Shown here: positions 30,063 through 41,186 of the stretch, in pieces
Numbering within the stretch: the first letter of the stretch is position 1
Layout of the letters: each line of letters begins with the position of its first letter
DNA from: Actinomadura harenae
GTDB taxonomy: Bacteria > Actinomycetota > Actinomycetes > Streptosporangiales > Streptosporangiaceae
Length of the DNA: 45,163 bases
Direction: 5' to 3'
Assembly (NCBI RefSeq): GCF_003696215.1
Contig: NZ_RFFG01000066.1
Coordinates: 1 to 45,163 of the forward strand
The notes under the pieces: model-generated
Told to the model about the DNA's origin: nothing
Database searches by the model: none
The model's input: the letters and a program-made list of their open reading frames with translations, nothing else
Program-made: the position numbers and the translations under genes

Positions 30063-32999
30063 ATGGAGACACGGGGTCGGAGGACGGATGCGCGGCCTAT
30101 GAGCGCGGACGGTCGGTCGGTCGTCGGACGGGTCGTCTCACCCCTGTTGGTGGGGCGGGACGAGGAGATGGCGAGGCTGGTCGGCGCGGTCGCGCGCGCC
30201 CCGGCGGTCGTGGTCGTGACCGGCGAGGCGGGCATCGGCAAGACCCGGCTCGTCGCCGAGATGGCGGGCCGTCCCGAACTCCGCGGCCGCCGTGTCCTCA
30301 CCGGAACGTGCCGCCGCATCCGCGAGCCCTTCCCCCTCGGTCCCATCGTCGAAGCCCTCCGCGACACCGCCGCCGCCCTCGGCGAGGAGGGGGCGGGCGC
30401 GCTGTCCCGGGTGGCGGGGGCGCTGCGGCCGCTGCTGCCGGAGCTGGAGGACGTCCTGCCGCCCGCGCCGCAGCCGCTCGGTGACCGGCTGGCCGAGCGG
30501 CACCGGATCTTCCGTGGGCTGGCGCAGGTGTTCGCCGCGCTCGGCCCGACCGTCCTCGTCGTGGAGGACGCGCACTGGGCGGACGAGCAGACCCTGGAGT
30601 TCCTCGACTACCTGCTCGCGGGCCCGCCGCCCGCGCTGTCGGTCGTGGTCACCTACCGGGGCGAGGACGCGGGCCCCGACGTGCGCCTGGTCACGGCGCG
30701 TCCGGCCGCCGAGGTGACGCGCGAGCGGATCGAGCTCGCCCCGCTGGACGTCGCGCGCACGCGCGAGCTCACGCAGGCGATCCTCGACGCCGACCGGATC
30801 ACCGACGAACTCGCCGCCTACCTGTGCGAACGCGCCTCGGGGGTGCCGCTGGCCGTCCAGGAACTGCTGGCGTTGCTGCGCCAGCGCGGCACGCTCGCGT
30901 GGCGGCGCGGACGCTGGGCGCGCCGGACCGTCGCCGAGCTGGACGTCCCGGTGCGCGTCCGCGACTCGGTCCTCGAACGTGTCGCGCGGCTCTCGGACGG
31001 CGCCCGCGCGGTCGCCGAGGCCGCCGCCGTCCTGATGACCGCCGTCCCGCAGGCCGTGCTGCTGGACGCGGCGCGCGGCGGCACCGCCGACGGCCTGGAC
31101 GAGGCGGTCGAGTCCGGGCTGATCGGCGAGCGCGGCGGCGACTTCGGGTTCCGGCACGTCCTCGCCGCGCAGGCGGTGTCCGAGGAGATCCCCACCGCCC
31201 GCCGCCGTGACCTGCACGGCCGGGCCGCCGACGCGGTCCGGCACCTGGACCGGGTGCCGCTCGGCGTGCTGGCGCACCACCTGCGCGAGTCCGGCAGGGT
31301 CGCCGAGTGGGTGGACGTCGCGGTCCGCGCCGCCGAGCGGGCGACCGAGCTGCGGGACGACGCGGAGGCGTTCCGGCTGCTGGACGGCGTGCTCCGCGAC
31401 GCCGACCTCGAGCCCGTCCGGCGCGCGGAGCTGACCGTCCTGCTGGCGAAGGCGGCGTTCGAGACGTTGCGCGTCCCGGACCTGCGCACGGTGTTCGCCC
31501 GCGCCCTGGCCGCCGACCTGCCGCGCCGGCTGCGCGCCGAGCTGCGCCTCCGGCTCGGCCTGTACCTGGACTCGGTCGGCCTCGACCCGGACGAGAAGTG
31601 GGTGAGCGTCCGGGAGTCGGTGGAGCACCTGGACCAGCGCGCGGGCCTCGCCGCATGGGGGATGCTCGCGCTCGGCATGCCCACCGAGCCGACCGGCCTC
31701 CCCGTCGCCGAGCGCCGCGGGTGGGTGGACCGTGCCATCGCGACCCTCCCGAACATCGAGGAGCCCGCGCAGCGGCAGTTCGTCCTCGGCAAGGCGTCGA
31801 TGGCCCGGCTCCTCACCGGCGACCCACGCTGGACGGACCTGCGCGACCGGATCCGCGGCGGGCCCGCCGAGATCGACTCGCGGCGCGCGAACGCGTTCTA
31901 CTCGCTCGGGATCGGCGCCGGGTTCGCCGGGCACCACGAGGTCGCGCGCGACTCGCTGCGCACCGCGCTGGAGATCGGCACCGAGATGGACCCGACCGGC
32001 GGCATCGCCTACCGCAGCCGCGCCGGGCTGCTGCTGGTGTCCTACCTGCGCGGCGAGTGGGACGGGCTCGCGGACGCCGTCCCCGAGGTGCTGGACGGGC
32101 TGCGCGACCGCACCGAGAGCATGTTCGCCGAGGCCGTCGCCGTGTGCCTGGACGTCGCGGCGGACAACCCGCCGGGCATCGTCGACCGGCTGCGCGCGGT
32201 CGCCGAGGTGGCCGTCCCGGGCGACGCCATGCTGCTCGCGGTCATCGTGGACGCGTGGCTGCGGCCCGCCGTCGCGGGCGGCGCGGCGGCGGAGGCGCTC
32301 GCCGACACGGCCGCGTACGTCGACCTCTGGGAGACGCGCGGGATGTGGGCGGCCGGTGTCCGGGCCGTCCCGTCGCTGGTCGAGGCGCTGATCGCGGACG
32401 GGCGGACGGACGACGCCCGCGCGCTGACAGAGCGGTACACCGACCGATTGGCCGGACTTGACGCGCCAATGGCCCAATGTGCGCTAACGTACGCGCGCGG
32501 GTTGCTGGCCGCCGCCGACGGCGGCGGGTCACGGGCGGGCGCGGCGTACGCGGCCGCCGCCGAGGGTTATGAGAGACTCCCCGCGCCGTACGAGGCGGCG
32601 CGGGCGCGAGAGCACGCGGCCGGGGCGCTACGTGGGGTGGACGCCCCGGCCGCGTCCGCCTTCCTGGCCCGGGCCGCGACCGCCTTCGAGCGTCTCGGCG
32701 CGACCCGCGACCTCGACCGCGTCGCCCGCACGGCCCGTCGCCGGGGGATCGAGCTCGCACCGCGCCCGGCGCCCAGGCGGGGACCGCGCGGTTACGGCGG
32801 CGCCCTCTCACCGCGCGAACGCGAGGTCGCCGAGCTGGCCGCGTCCGGCCTCACCAACCGTGACATCGCGAGCCGCCTGTACGTGTCGCCGAAGACCGTC
32901 GAGAAGCACCTCGCGTCCGCGCTGCGCAAACTCGGGCTCCGCACCCGCGCCGGGCTCGCCGCCCGCCTCGCCGAGGGCCCCGGCGCCGCCACCGGCTGA
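30063..32999 (+). CDS. LAL-type LuxR regulator (AAA ATPase plus C-terminal HTH)
   Basis: 978 aa; the ATG at 30063 has GGAG eight bases upstream (ATG 30099 is an alternative). The AAA module begins LVGRDEEMARLV with Walker A GEAGIGKT (54-61) and Walker B-like VLVVEDAHWAD. A long TPR-like helical region follows. The C-terminus is a LuxR helix-turn-helix (LSPREREVAELAASGLTNRDIASRLYVSPKTVEKHLASALRKLGL). These large ATP-dependent activators control secondary metabolism and sugar or protease genes. Its position 343 bp before four secreted-protein genes on the same strand makes them candidate targets (inference). Confidence 0.93.
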   Translation: METRGRRTDARPMSADGRSVVGRVVSPLLVGRDEEMARLVGAVARAPAVVVVTGEAGIGKTRLVAEMAGRPELRGRRVLTGTCRRIREPFPLGPIVEALRDTAAALGEEGAGALSRVAGALRPLLPELEDVLPPAPQPLGDRLAERHRIFRGLAQVFAALGPTVLVVEDAHWADEQTLEFLDYLLAGPPPALSVVVTYRGEDAGPDVRLVTARPAAEVTRERIELAPLDVARTRELTQAILDADRITDELAAYLCERASGVPLAVQELLALLRQRGTLAWRRGRWARRTVAELDVPVRVRDSVLERVARLSDGARAVAEAAAVLMTAVPQAVLLDAARGGTADGLDEAVESGLIGERGGDFGFRHVLAAQAVSEEIPTARRRDLHGRAADAVRHLDRVPLGVLAHHLRESGRVAEWVDVAVRAAERATELRDDAEAFRLLDGVLRDADLEPVRRAELTVLLAKAAFETLRVPDLRTVFARALAADLPRRLRAELRLRLGLYLDSVGLDPDEKWVSVRESVEHLDQRAGLAAWGMLALGMPTEPTGLPVAERRGWVDRAIATLPNIEEPAQRQFVLGKASMARLLTGDPRWTDLRDRIRGGPAEIDSRRANAFYSLGIGAGFAGHHEVARDSLRTALEIGTEMDPTGGIAYRSRAGLLLVSYLRGEWDGLADAVPEVLDGLRDRTESMFAEAVAVCLDVAADNPPGIVDRLRAVAEVAVPGDAMLLAVIVDAWLRPAVAGGAAAEALADTAAYVDLWETRGMWAAGVRAVPSLVEALIADGRTDDARALTERYTDRLAGLDAPMAQCALTYARGLLAAADGGGSRAGAAYAAAAEGYERLPAPYEAARAREHAAGALRGVDAPAASAFLARAATAFERLGATRDLDRVARTARRRGIELAPRPAPRRGPRGYGGALSPREREVAELAASGLTNRDIASRLYVSPKTVEKHLASALRKLGLRTRAGLAARLAEGPGAATG

Positions 33000-33019
33000 C
33001 CCGGCGCCGCCACCGGCTG
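32979..33019. repeat. 20-bp direct duplication spanning a stop codon
   Basis: CCCGGCGCCGCCACCGGCTG occurs at 32979-32998 and again at 33000-33019. The first copy contains the last codons and the T and G of the regulator's stop. The rest of the 343-bp gap to 33342 shows no convincing gene or hairpin. Confidence 0.9.
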
Positions 33020-33342
33020 GACCCGCGCCGGCCGACCGCGTCCCGGCCGGCCCACCCCCAGAGGTTTCGGCGTCGCACCTCGTCGCCGTTCGGCCCACGG
33101 GCCGTTCCTCCGGGGACCCCCATCGGTTTCCGGAGGTCCCGTCCGTCCCGTGAATGGGTGATCTTCCCCATCCCGCCGCGGCCCGCCGCGCGCCGATCCT
33201 TGCCGCATGTCCAGTGCGCAACCGGCGCGTCCGCCGGAACCGGACGAGCCGGACGAGCCGGACCCGGAGGACGAGGAGTGGGTGGACGCGCGAGTCCGCC
33301 CCGAGGCGAACCCGGGGACCGGCAGGACCGACAGGAGGATCG

Positions 33343-35913
33343 GTGTCCAGATTCCGACTGACCGCCGCGCTCGCACGAGCGAGGCAGGCGAAGCGCGGGG
33401 AACGGCGGCGCGGGGAACGGTGTAGAGCGGGCCGGGGGCGGCGCCGGACGGGGATCGCGGTCGGCGTGACCGCGGTGCTGGCGACGGCGGGGGCCGCCGG
33501 CGGGACGGCGACGGCGGGACCGGGGGAGCGCGTGGCCGCGCCGCCCCCGGGCCCACGGGCGGCCGGAGCGGCCGCGCCCGCCGCGAAGGTCGTGAAGAGC
33601 GCGGACGTGACGCTGGTGACCGGCGACCGCTTCCGCGTGGACGTGGCCGAGGACGGCTCGCAGCAGGTCGCCCCCTTGGACGCCGTGGGGGAGAACGGCG
33701 GCACGTTCACGCAGTTCACCTACGACGGGGACGCGTACGTGATCCCCGCGAAGGCCGCGCCGTTCCTCGGCACGACCCTCGACCCGCGCCTGTTCGACGT
33801 GGGCTACCTCGTGCGGGCGAAACTCGACGACGGGCACGCCTCGTCCCTGCCGGTGACGGTCAGGGCGACGTCGGCGAAGGCGGACGGCCTGCCCGGGACG
33901 AGCGTCACCTCCTCCTCGGGCGGGACCGTCCGCGCGAAGGTCGCCAAGAGGAAGGCGGCCGGGTTCGGCGCCCTCCTCGCCAGGAACTGGGAGGCGGCGA
34001 GGGGCGGGGGCGGCTCGGCGACGCCGGGCCTCTCCGGCGTGGACCAGATGACCCTGGCCGTCCCGGGCGGCGCGCCGAAGCTCCCGGCCGCGCCGCCGCT
34101 CGTCCGTACGGCCGCCCCGAAGGCCACGGTGAACGGCGGGGCGAACGGCCCGGCGAACAGCCCGGTGAACGGCGCGGCGAAGGGCGGCGTCAGGTACCGC
34201 ACGCTGACCGTCGACTCCATCGACCAGGACGGCAAGCCCGGCGTGATGATCGGGTTCGTCCACAGCGTGGACGACGCGACCCTCGGCGACTTCGGCATGG
34301 CCGCCCCGGGCAACGGCAGGCGGGCGTTCAGCGTTCCCGAGGGCACCTACAGCATCGAGGCGAGCGTGCTCACCGGCCCGGGGACCGACCGGAGCAGCCG
34401 CGCCGCGCTCGTCATCGAACCCGAGCTCACCGTCAAGGGCGACACCACGGTCGTCCTGGACGCCCGGAAGGCCGTCCAGTACCGGACGGACCTCGCCGCT
34501 CCGCCGAAGCCGGACATGCCACGCGTCGACTTCATGGCGTTCCTCCGCGGGGACACGCACGGGAAGCAGGAGGGCGTGCCGCCGAACGGAGTGGGCTCGC
34601 TCGCGGGCTTCTACGACATGCGGCTCGGCTCGTCCATCTACAACGGCAACCCCAAGCTGTACGTCACGCCGACCAAACCGGTCACCAAGGGCACGCTGCA
34701 CTTCCTCGAGACGACCTCGCTGAGCACCGGCACCGGCAGCGTGATCGGCTCGGGCCCCACCTACAAGACGCTGTTCCTCAGCGAGGGGTCCGTCCCCGCG
34801 GTCCAGACGCATTCGCTCGCCCAGTCCGACTTCGCGACGGTGGAGTCCCGGCTGCACAACGTGCCGTCGGACGACGCGTCCACCGGCCCGGCGCAGTGGT
34901 ACACCAACGCGTTCCTGCCCTGGACCTACACGTCGGTCGGGCACGCCGGGGCCGTCCCGGCCGGTGACCGCACCGACTACCTGTACAGCAACACCCCCGA
35001 CCAGGTCGTGTGGGAATGGGCCTTCACCCCGGACAAGGGCGGCCGGCGGAACGACCCGCGCCGGACGCTGAAGCCCGGCCAGGTGGTGCGGCAGGAGTTC
35101 GGCGGTGCGCCGCCCACGCCGTCCGTCGCGGCGGAGTACCTCAAGAGCGTCGACGTCGTCATCGGAGGCGGGGATCATGCCCCCACCACCGACGACGCCC
35201 TCGCACAGGTGTGCGTCGCCTGCCGTCAGGGCGACCTCGCCGCCCTGTTCCTCCGGGGCGGAGCGGACACCGACCCGACGCACCACGCCTACGTCAACGG
35301 CGAGGGCAACGAGATGCGCTTCTACCGGGACGGCAAGCTCGCCTACTCCACCGAGGTCGAGCCCTCGAACATCCGGTACAGCCCGGACCCGGCGAACCTG
35401 CCGCTGGCGCCCCGTCCCGCCGACTACCGGCTCGTCTGGGAATCGTCCGACCCGGACGTCCCGGACGCCACCGGCACGACGGACTGGAGGTTCCGCTCCG
35501 CGCCCGGCGGCGCCACCGCGACGCTGCCGAAGACGGCGTTCTGCGGTCTGGACACGTCCACGTCCTGCTCGTTCCTGCCGCTGCTGTTCGTGACCTACGA
35601 CCTGAAGCTGGACGCCGACTCGCGCGCCAAGGCCGGGCAGCCGTTCGACGTCGGGTTCCGCGTCTCGCACCAGCAGTACCAGGCCGCCCCGACCGGGGTG
35701 ACCGGCACCGTCGAGGTCTCCTACGACGACGGCGCGACCTGGTCCGGGCCGTCCGCCGCCACGGCGGGGTCGGACGGCGTGTTCCACGCCTCCGTCACCC
35801 ACCCCGCCTACGACCGGGACCACCGCTGGGTGTCCCTGCGGGTCACCGCGCACGACGCGGACGGCTCGTCCGTCACGCAGACCAACGTCCACGCCTACCG
35901 GCTCGACGGCTGA
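33343..35913 (+). CDS. secreted subtilase-like protein without a catalytic domain
   Basis: 856 aa; the GTG at 33343 has AGGAGG at 33333-33338 (an ATG at 33154 would add an Arg-rich tail). A long basic n-region and hydrophobic segment (IAVGVTAVLATAGAAGG) predict export. The segment SADVTLVTGDRFRVDV...AYVIPAKAAPFLGTTLDPRLFDVGYLVRAKLDDG matches the pro-region of large actinomycete S8 peptidases. The part from YRTLTVDSIDQDGKPG to the end matches their C-terminal beta domains. The roughly 400-residue subtilisin domain that normally lies between is missing: no DTG, HGTH or GTSMA motif is present. A low-complexity linker (NGGANGPANSPVNGAAKG) takes its place. First gene of a four-gene run. Confidence 0.85.
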   Translation: MSRFRLTAALARARQAKRGERRRGERCRAGRGRRRTGIAVGVTAVLATAGAAGGTATAGPGERVAAPPPGPRAAGAAAPAAKVVKSADVTLVTGDRFRVDVAEDGSQQVAPLDAVGENGGTFTQFTYDGDAYVIPAKAAPFLGTTLDPRLFDVGYLVRAKLDDGHASSLPVTVRATSAKADGLPGTSVTSSSGGTVRAKVAKRKAAGFGALLARNWEAARGGGGSATPGLSGVDQMTLAVPGGAPKLPAAPPLVRTAAPKATVNGGANGPANSPVNGAAKGGVRYRTLTVDSIDQDGKPGVMIGFVHSVDDATLGDFGMAAPGNGRRAFSVPEGTYSIEASVLTGPGTDRSSRAALVIEPELTVKGDTTVVLDARKAVQYRTDLAAPPKPDMPRVDFMAFLRGDTHGKQEGVPPNGVGSLAGFYDMRLGSSIYNGNPKLYVTPTKPVTKGTLHFLETTSLSTGTGSVIGSGPTYKTLFLSEGSVPAVQTHSLAQSDFATVESRLHNVPSDDASTGPAQWYTNAFLPWTYTSVGHAGAVPAGDRTDYLYSNTPDQVVWEWAFTPDKGGRRNDPRRTLKPGQVVRQEFGGAPPTPSVAAEYLKSVDVVIGGGDHAPTTDDALAQVCVACRQGDLAALFLRGGADTDPTHHAYVNGEGNEMRFYRDGKLAYSTEVEPSNIRYSPDPANLPLAPRPADYRLVWESSDPDVPDATGTTDWRFRSAPGGATATLPKTAFCGLDTSTSCSFLPLLFVTYDLKLDADSRAKAGQPFDVGFRVSHQQYQAAPTGVTGTVEVSYDDGATWSGPSAATAGSDGVFHASVTHPAYDRDHRWVSLRVTAHDADGSSVTQTNVHAYRLDG

Positions 35914-35926
35914 GCGGGGAGCCGAC

Positions 35927-37234
35927 ATGAGGATCACCAGAAGGAAGCTGGCCACGCTGGCCGCGACCGGAGCGCTCGCCGTCACGGCCGTCGTCCCGGT
36001 GTCCGCGTCCGCCGCGCCGTCCGCGCCGTCCGGCGGGGCTCCGCAGGGGCGTCCGGCCTGCGCCGTCGCCGAGACCAAGGCCAAAGCCAACACCAAGACC
36101 ACGACCACGACCAAGGCGGCCGACTGCATGCTGCGGTTCGCGACGCCGAAGGCGGGCAAGGCGCGGAGGTTCACCGCCAAGGCGGGCCTCGCCCAGGCCG
36201 GTCCCGGACGGACCGCCGCGCTCAAGGCCGCCGCCGAGGGCGTCCCGCCCGGGGGGCTCACCGCCGCCGACCTCCAGGACGCCTACAAACTCCCGAGCGA
36301 CCTGCTCGGCGGGCGGAGCACGATCGCGGTCGTCGTCCCGTTCGACGTCACCGCCGCCGAGCAGGACCTGAACACCTACCGCGCGGCGAACGGCATGCAC
36401 GTGTGCGACGCCGAGTTCCCGTGCTTCCGGAAGACCGGCCAGCGCGGCGGCGGCACCCTGCCGCCGTCCGACCCGGCCTGGGGCCTGCACGCGGCCGTCG
36501 GCCTGGACATGGCCTCGGCCGCGTGCCCCAACTGCGACCTGCTCCTGGTCGAGGCCGACGCCGCCACCCTCGCCGACCAGGGCGCGGCCGTCGACCAGGC
36601 GGTCGCGCAGGGCGCGCGGACGGTCGTCGTCATGGACGGCTGGTTCGCCGAGTACGAGGGCCAGGGCGCGCAGGCGTCGCACTTCGACCACCCGGGCGTC
36701 GCGGTCGTCGCCGCGTCGGGGGGATCGGGGTTCAACGGCGACGGACACCAGGCGCTGCCCGCCGCGTACCCGACGGTCGTCGCCGTCGGCGGAACCGACC
36801 TGTACCGGGACGCGTCGTCCGGGCGCGGCTGGACGGAGACGCCGTGGCGGAAGACCTCGTCCGGCTGCTCGCTGTACGAGAAGCGGCCGTCCTGGCAGAA
36901 GAAGGGCGCCTGCGGCGACCACCGGACGGTCGCCGACGCCGCGGCCGTCGCGTCCGAGTACACCCCGGCCTCGGCCTACGACTCGGGCAACGGCGGCTGG
37001 GTGAACGTGTCGGGTCCCCCTCTCGCGGCCGCGCTCGTCGCGGGCGTGTACGGCCTGGCCGGGAACACCTCGTCCACGCCCGCCCCCCAGCGGCTCTACT
37101 CCCACGCCAGGTCCCTGTTCGACCTCACCTCCGGGGCGAACGGCCTCTGCGCCGCCGCCTACCTCTGCACGGCGGGCGCCGGATACGACGGCCCGAGCGG
37201 CATGGGCGCCCCCAACGGCATCGGTGCCTTCTGA
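35927..37234 (+). CDS. secreted sedolisin (S53)-like pseudoprotease
   Basis: 435 aa with signal peptide (RRKLATLAATGALAVTAVVPVSASA). The fold signature of actinomycete S53-like proteins is plain: GLTAADLQDAYKLPSD, TIAVVVPFDVTAAEQDLNTYRAANG, ACPNCDLLLVEA, HPGVAVVAAS, YPTVVAVGGTDLYRD, RGWTETPW, YEKRPSWQKKGACG and GYDGPSGMGAPNG. Every catalytic position is altered relative to the family pattern I recall: Glu to His188 and Asp to Gly192 in W-x-x-E-x3-D, oxyanion Asp to Gly266 (SGGSG for SGDSG), and the Ser of GTS to Pro365 (GPP). It should be inactive as a peptidase. Confidence 0.85.
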   Translation: MRITRRKLATLAATGALAVTAVVPVSASAAPSAPSGGAPQGRPACAVAETKAKANTKTTTTTKAADCMLRFATPKAGKARRFTAKAGLAQAGPGRTAALKAAAEGVPPGGLTAADLQDAYKLPSDLLGGRSTIAVVVPFDVTAAEQDLNTYRAANGMHVCDAEFPCFRKTGQRGGGTLPPSDPAWGLHAAVGLDMASAACPNCDLLLVEADAATLADQGAAVDQAVAQGARTVVVMDGWFAEYEGQGAQASHFDHPGVAVVAASGGSGFNGDGHQALPAAYPTVVAVGGTDLYRDASSGRGWTETPWRKTSSGCSLYEKRPSWQKKGACGDHRTVADAAAVASEYTPASAYDSGNGGWVNVSGPPLAAALVAGVYGLAGNTSSTPAPQRLYSHARSLFDLTSGANGLCAAAYLCTAGAGYDGPSGMGAPNGIGAF

Positions 37235-37250
37235 TCAGCGCCTTCTGATC
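37226..37250. repeat. 11-bp direct repeat at the stop codon
   Basis: GCCTTCTGATC at 37226-37236 and 37240-37250. The first copy contains the stop (TGA 37232-37234) of the sedolisin-like gene. A partial third copy, GGCTTCT, lies at 37254-37260. Confidence 0.8.
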
Positions 37251-37272
37251 GGTGGCTTCTAGGAGACAGGCA

Positions 37273-38550
37273 ATGCGAAACCCCCTGCGCAGCAGACGAA
37301 ACCCCCTCCCCGACACCCCCCGGCGGCCACGCCGCGCGACGGCGCTGCTCGGCCTCGGCACACTGGTCACCGGCACGCTGTCCGGCGTCCTCGCCGGCTC
37401 GGCGGTCCCCGCGAACGCGGCCTGCACCCCCGCCTGGAAGATGGAGACCCCGGCGTTCCCCGCCAGCGAGGTCCAGGACGTCGAGGCCCTGTCGGCCAAG
37501 GACGTCCGGTTCACCGCGAACGTGGACTCCGACTGGGGCGCCGGACTGTCCGAGACCGTCTGGGACGGGTCGAAGAACACCGGCACCGGCCCGCAGATCC
37601 CGGTGCAGCCGAAGCGCCCGGTCTTCAAGGGCACCCGTGGTTCCTATGACTCGGCGTCCAGCGGCTGGGTCATCGTCCAGCCCGCCGGCGGCGGGGCCGA
37701 CATCGCCGTCATGACGATGGCGCGCTGGGACGGCGGCCGGTGGAGGCTCTACCCGACCGCCGCCTCGCCCGATCCGAAGAACGGCCGCGTCCGGCTGCTG
37801 GACGTGGCGTCCGTGGCCCCGGACGACGCCTGGGCCGTCGGCGACCTCGACATGAGCGGCGCGCTCCTCGAGCACTGGGACGGCACCGAGTGGACGCTCG
37901 CCGACCACCCCTCGGCCTCGGGCCAGGGGTCGGCGCTGATCCAGATCGACGCCGTGTCCGCGAACGACGTCTGGGCCGTCGGCTACAAGCGCGCGCGGCC
38001 CGCCGAGGGCGTGTTCATCCCGTACGCGGAGCACTACGACGGCACGAAGTGGACCGAGGTCGAGCTGCCCTCGGTCGTCGCGCCCGGCATGCCCGAGGGG
38101 ATCGCCAGCACCGTCGTGGCGAACGGCCCGGACGACGTCTACATCGGCGGCTGGCGCGGCACCTGGACCGACTGGAACGGCTACCGCGGCCTGGTCATGC
38201 ACTGGGACGGCAAGAAGTGGTCCGTCGACACCGGGCCGGGCGACGTGAAGCAGGGCGGCTTCATGAACGCCCTCTACGCCGCCGGACCGGACGACCTGTG
38301 GGCGATCGCCGACTCCACCCTCCTGCACCGGACCGGCACCACCTGGACGAAGGTCGCCCCGGAGGGCGCCCAGCCCGGCGGAGGCGGCGCCGCGGGGGTC
38401 ACCTACCTCTACCGGGCGCTCGCGGGCTCCGGCCCGGGCGACGTCTGGGCGGTCGGCTCCTACGAGTACACCGACCCGTCCCCCATGCCCGGACTGGCGT
38501 ACGCGACCAAGCGCACGGCGCTCGCCCACCTGACCTGCGGAGTGCGGTGA
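37273..38550 (+). CDS. secreted beta-propeller protein
   Basis: 425 aa; AGGAG at 37261-37265. After a signal peptide (ALLGLGTLVTGTLSGVLAGSAVPANA) it carries about six blade-like repeats of the pattern D(D/V)WAVG...HWDGxxW: DDAWAVG...EHWDGTEWTLADHP, NDVWAVG...EHYDGTKWTEVELP, DDVYIGG...MHWDGKKWSVDTGP, DDLWAIADSTLLHRTGTTWTKV and GDVWAVGSYE. This is the kelch-like type of secreted propeller, usually a binding module. No enzyme motif. The stop is one base before the ATG of the subtilase gene, so the two are coupled and may work together. Confidence 0.85.
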   Translation: MRNPLRSRRNPLPDTPRRPRRATALLGLGTLVTGTLSGVLAGSAVPANAACTPAWKMETPAFPASEVQDVEALSAKDVRFTANVDSDWGAGLSETVWDGSKNTGTGPQIPVQPKRPVFKGTRGSYDSASSGWVIVQPAGGGADIAVMTMARWDGGRWRLYPTAASPDPKNGRVRLLDVASVAPDDAWAVGDLDMSGALLEHWDGTEWTLADHPSASGQGSALIQIDAVSANDVWAVGYKRARPAEGVFIPYAEHYDGTKWTEVELPSVVAPGMPEGIASTVVANGPDDVYIGGWRGTWTDWNGYRGLVMHWDGKKWSVDTGPGDVKQGGFMNALYAAGPDDLWAIADSTLLHRTGTTWTKVAPEGAQPGGGGAAGVTYLYRALAGSGPGDVWAVGSYEYTDPSPMPGLAYATKRTALAHLTCGVR

Positions 38551-38551
38551 C

Positions 38552-41131
<2,580 letters not shown>

Positions 41132-41142
41132 CGGAAGCGACA

Positions 41143-41175
41143 CGAGGTGCCCGGACGAACCGTCCGGGCACCTCG
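41143..41175. terminator. 15-bp perfect hairpin between convergent genes
   Basis: CGAGGTGCCCGGACG (41143-41157), loop AAC, CGTCCGGGCACCTCG (41161-41175). It lies 11 bp after the subtilase stop and 11 bp beyond the membrane-partner stop, so it serves both. Confidence 0.85.
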
Positions 41176-41186
41176 CTCGCGTCCGG

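Noticed and set aside
33154..33342. 63-residue upstream extension of the 33343 secreted protein
   Set aside because: Arg/Thr-rich with no family resemblance; the GTG at 33343 has AGGAGG and directly precedes a normal export signal.
33207..33425. 72-codon frame with an acidic DEPDEPDPEDEE stretch between the LAL regulator and the secreted cassette
   Set aside because: It has no ribosome-binding site or leaderless -10, and its second half runs through the well-supported start of the 33343 gene in another frame. Possibly a real small protein, but not supportable.
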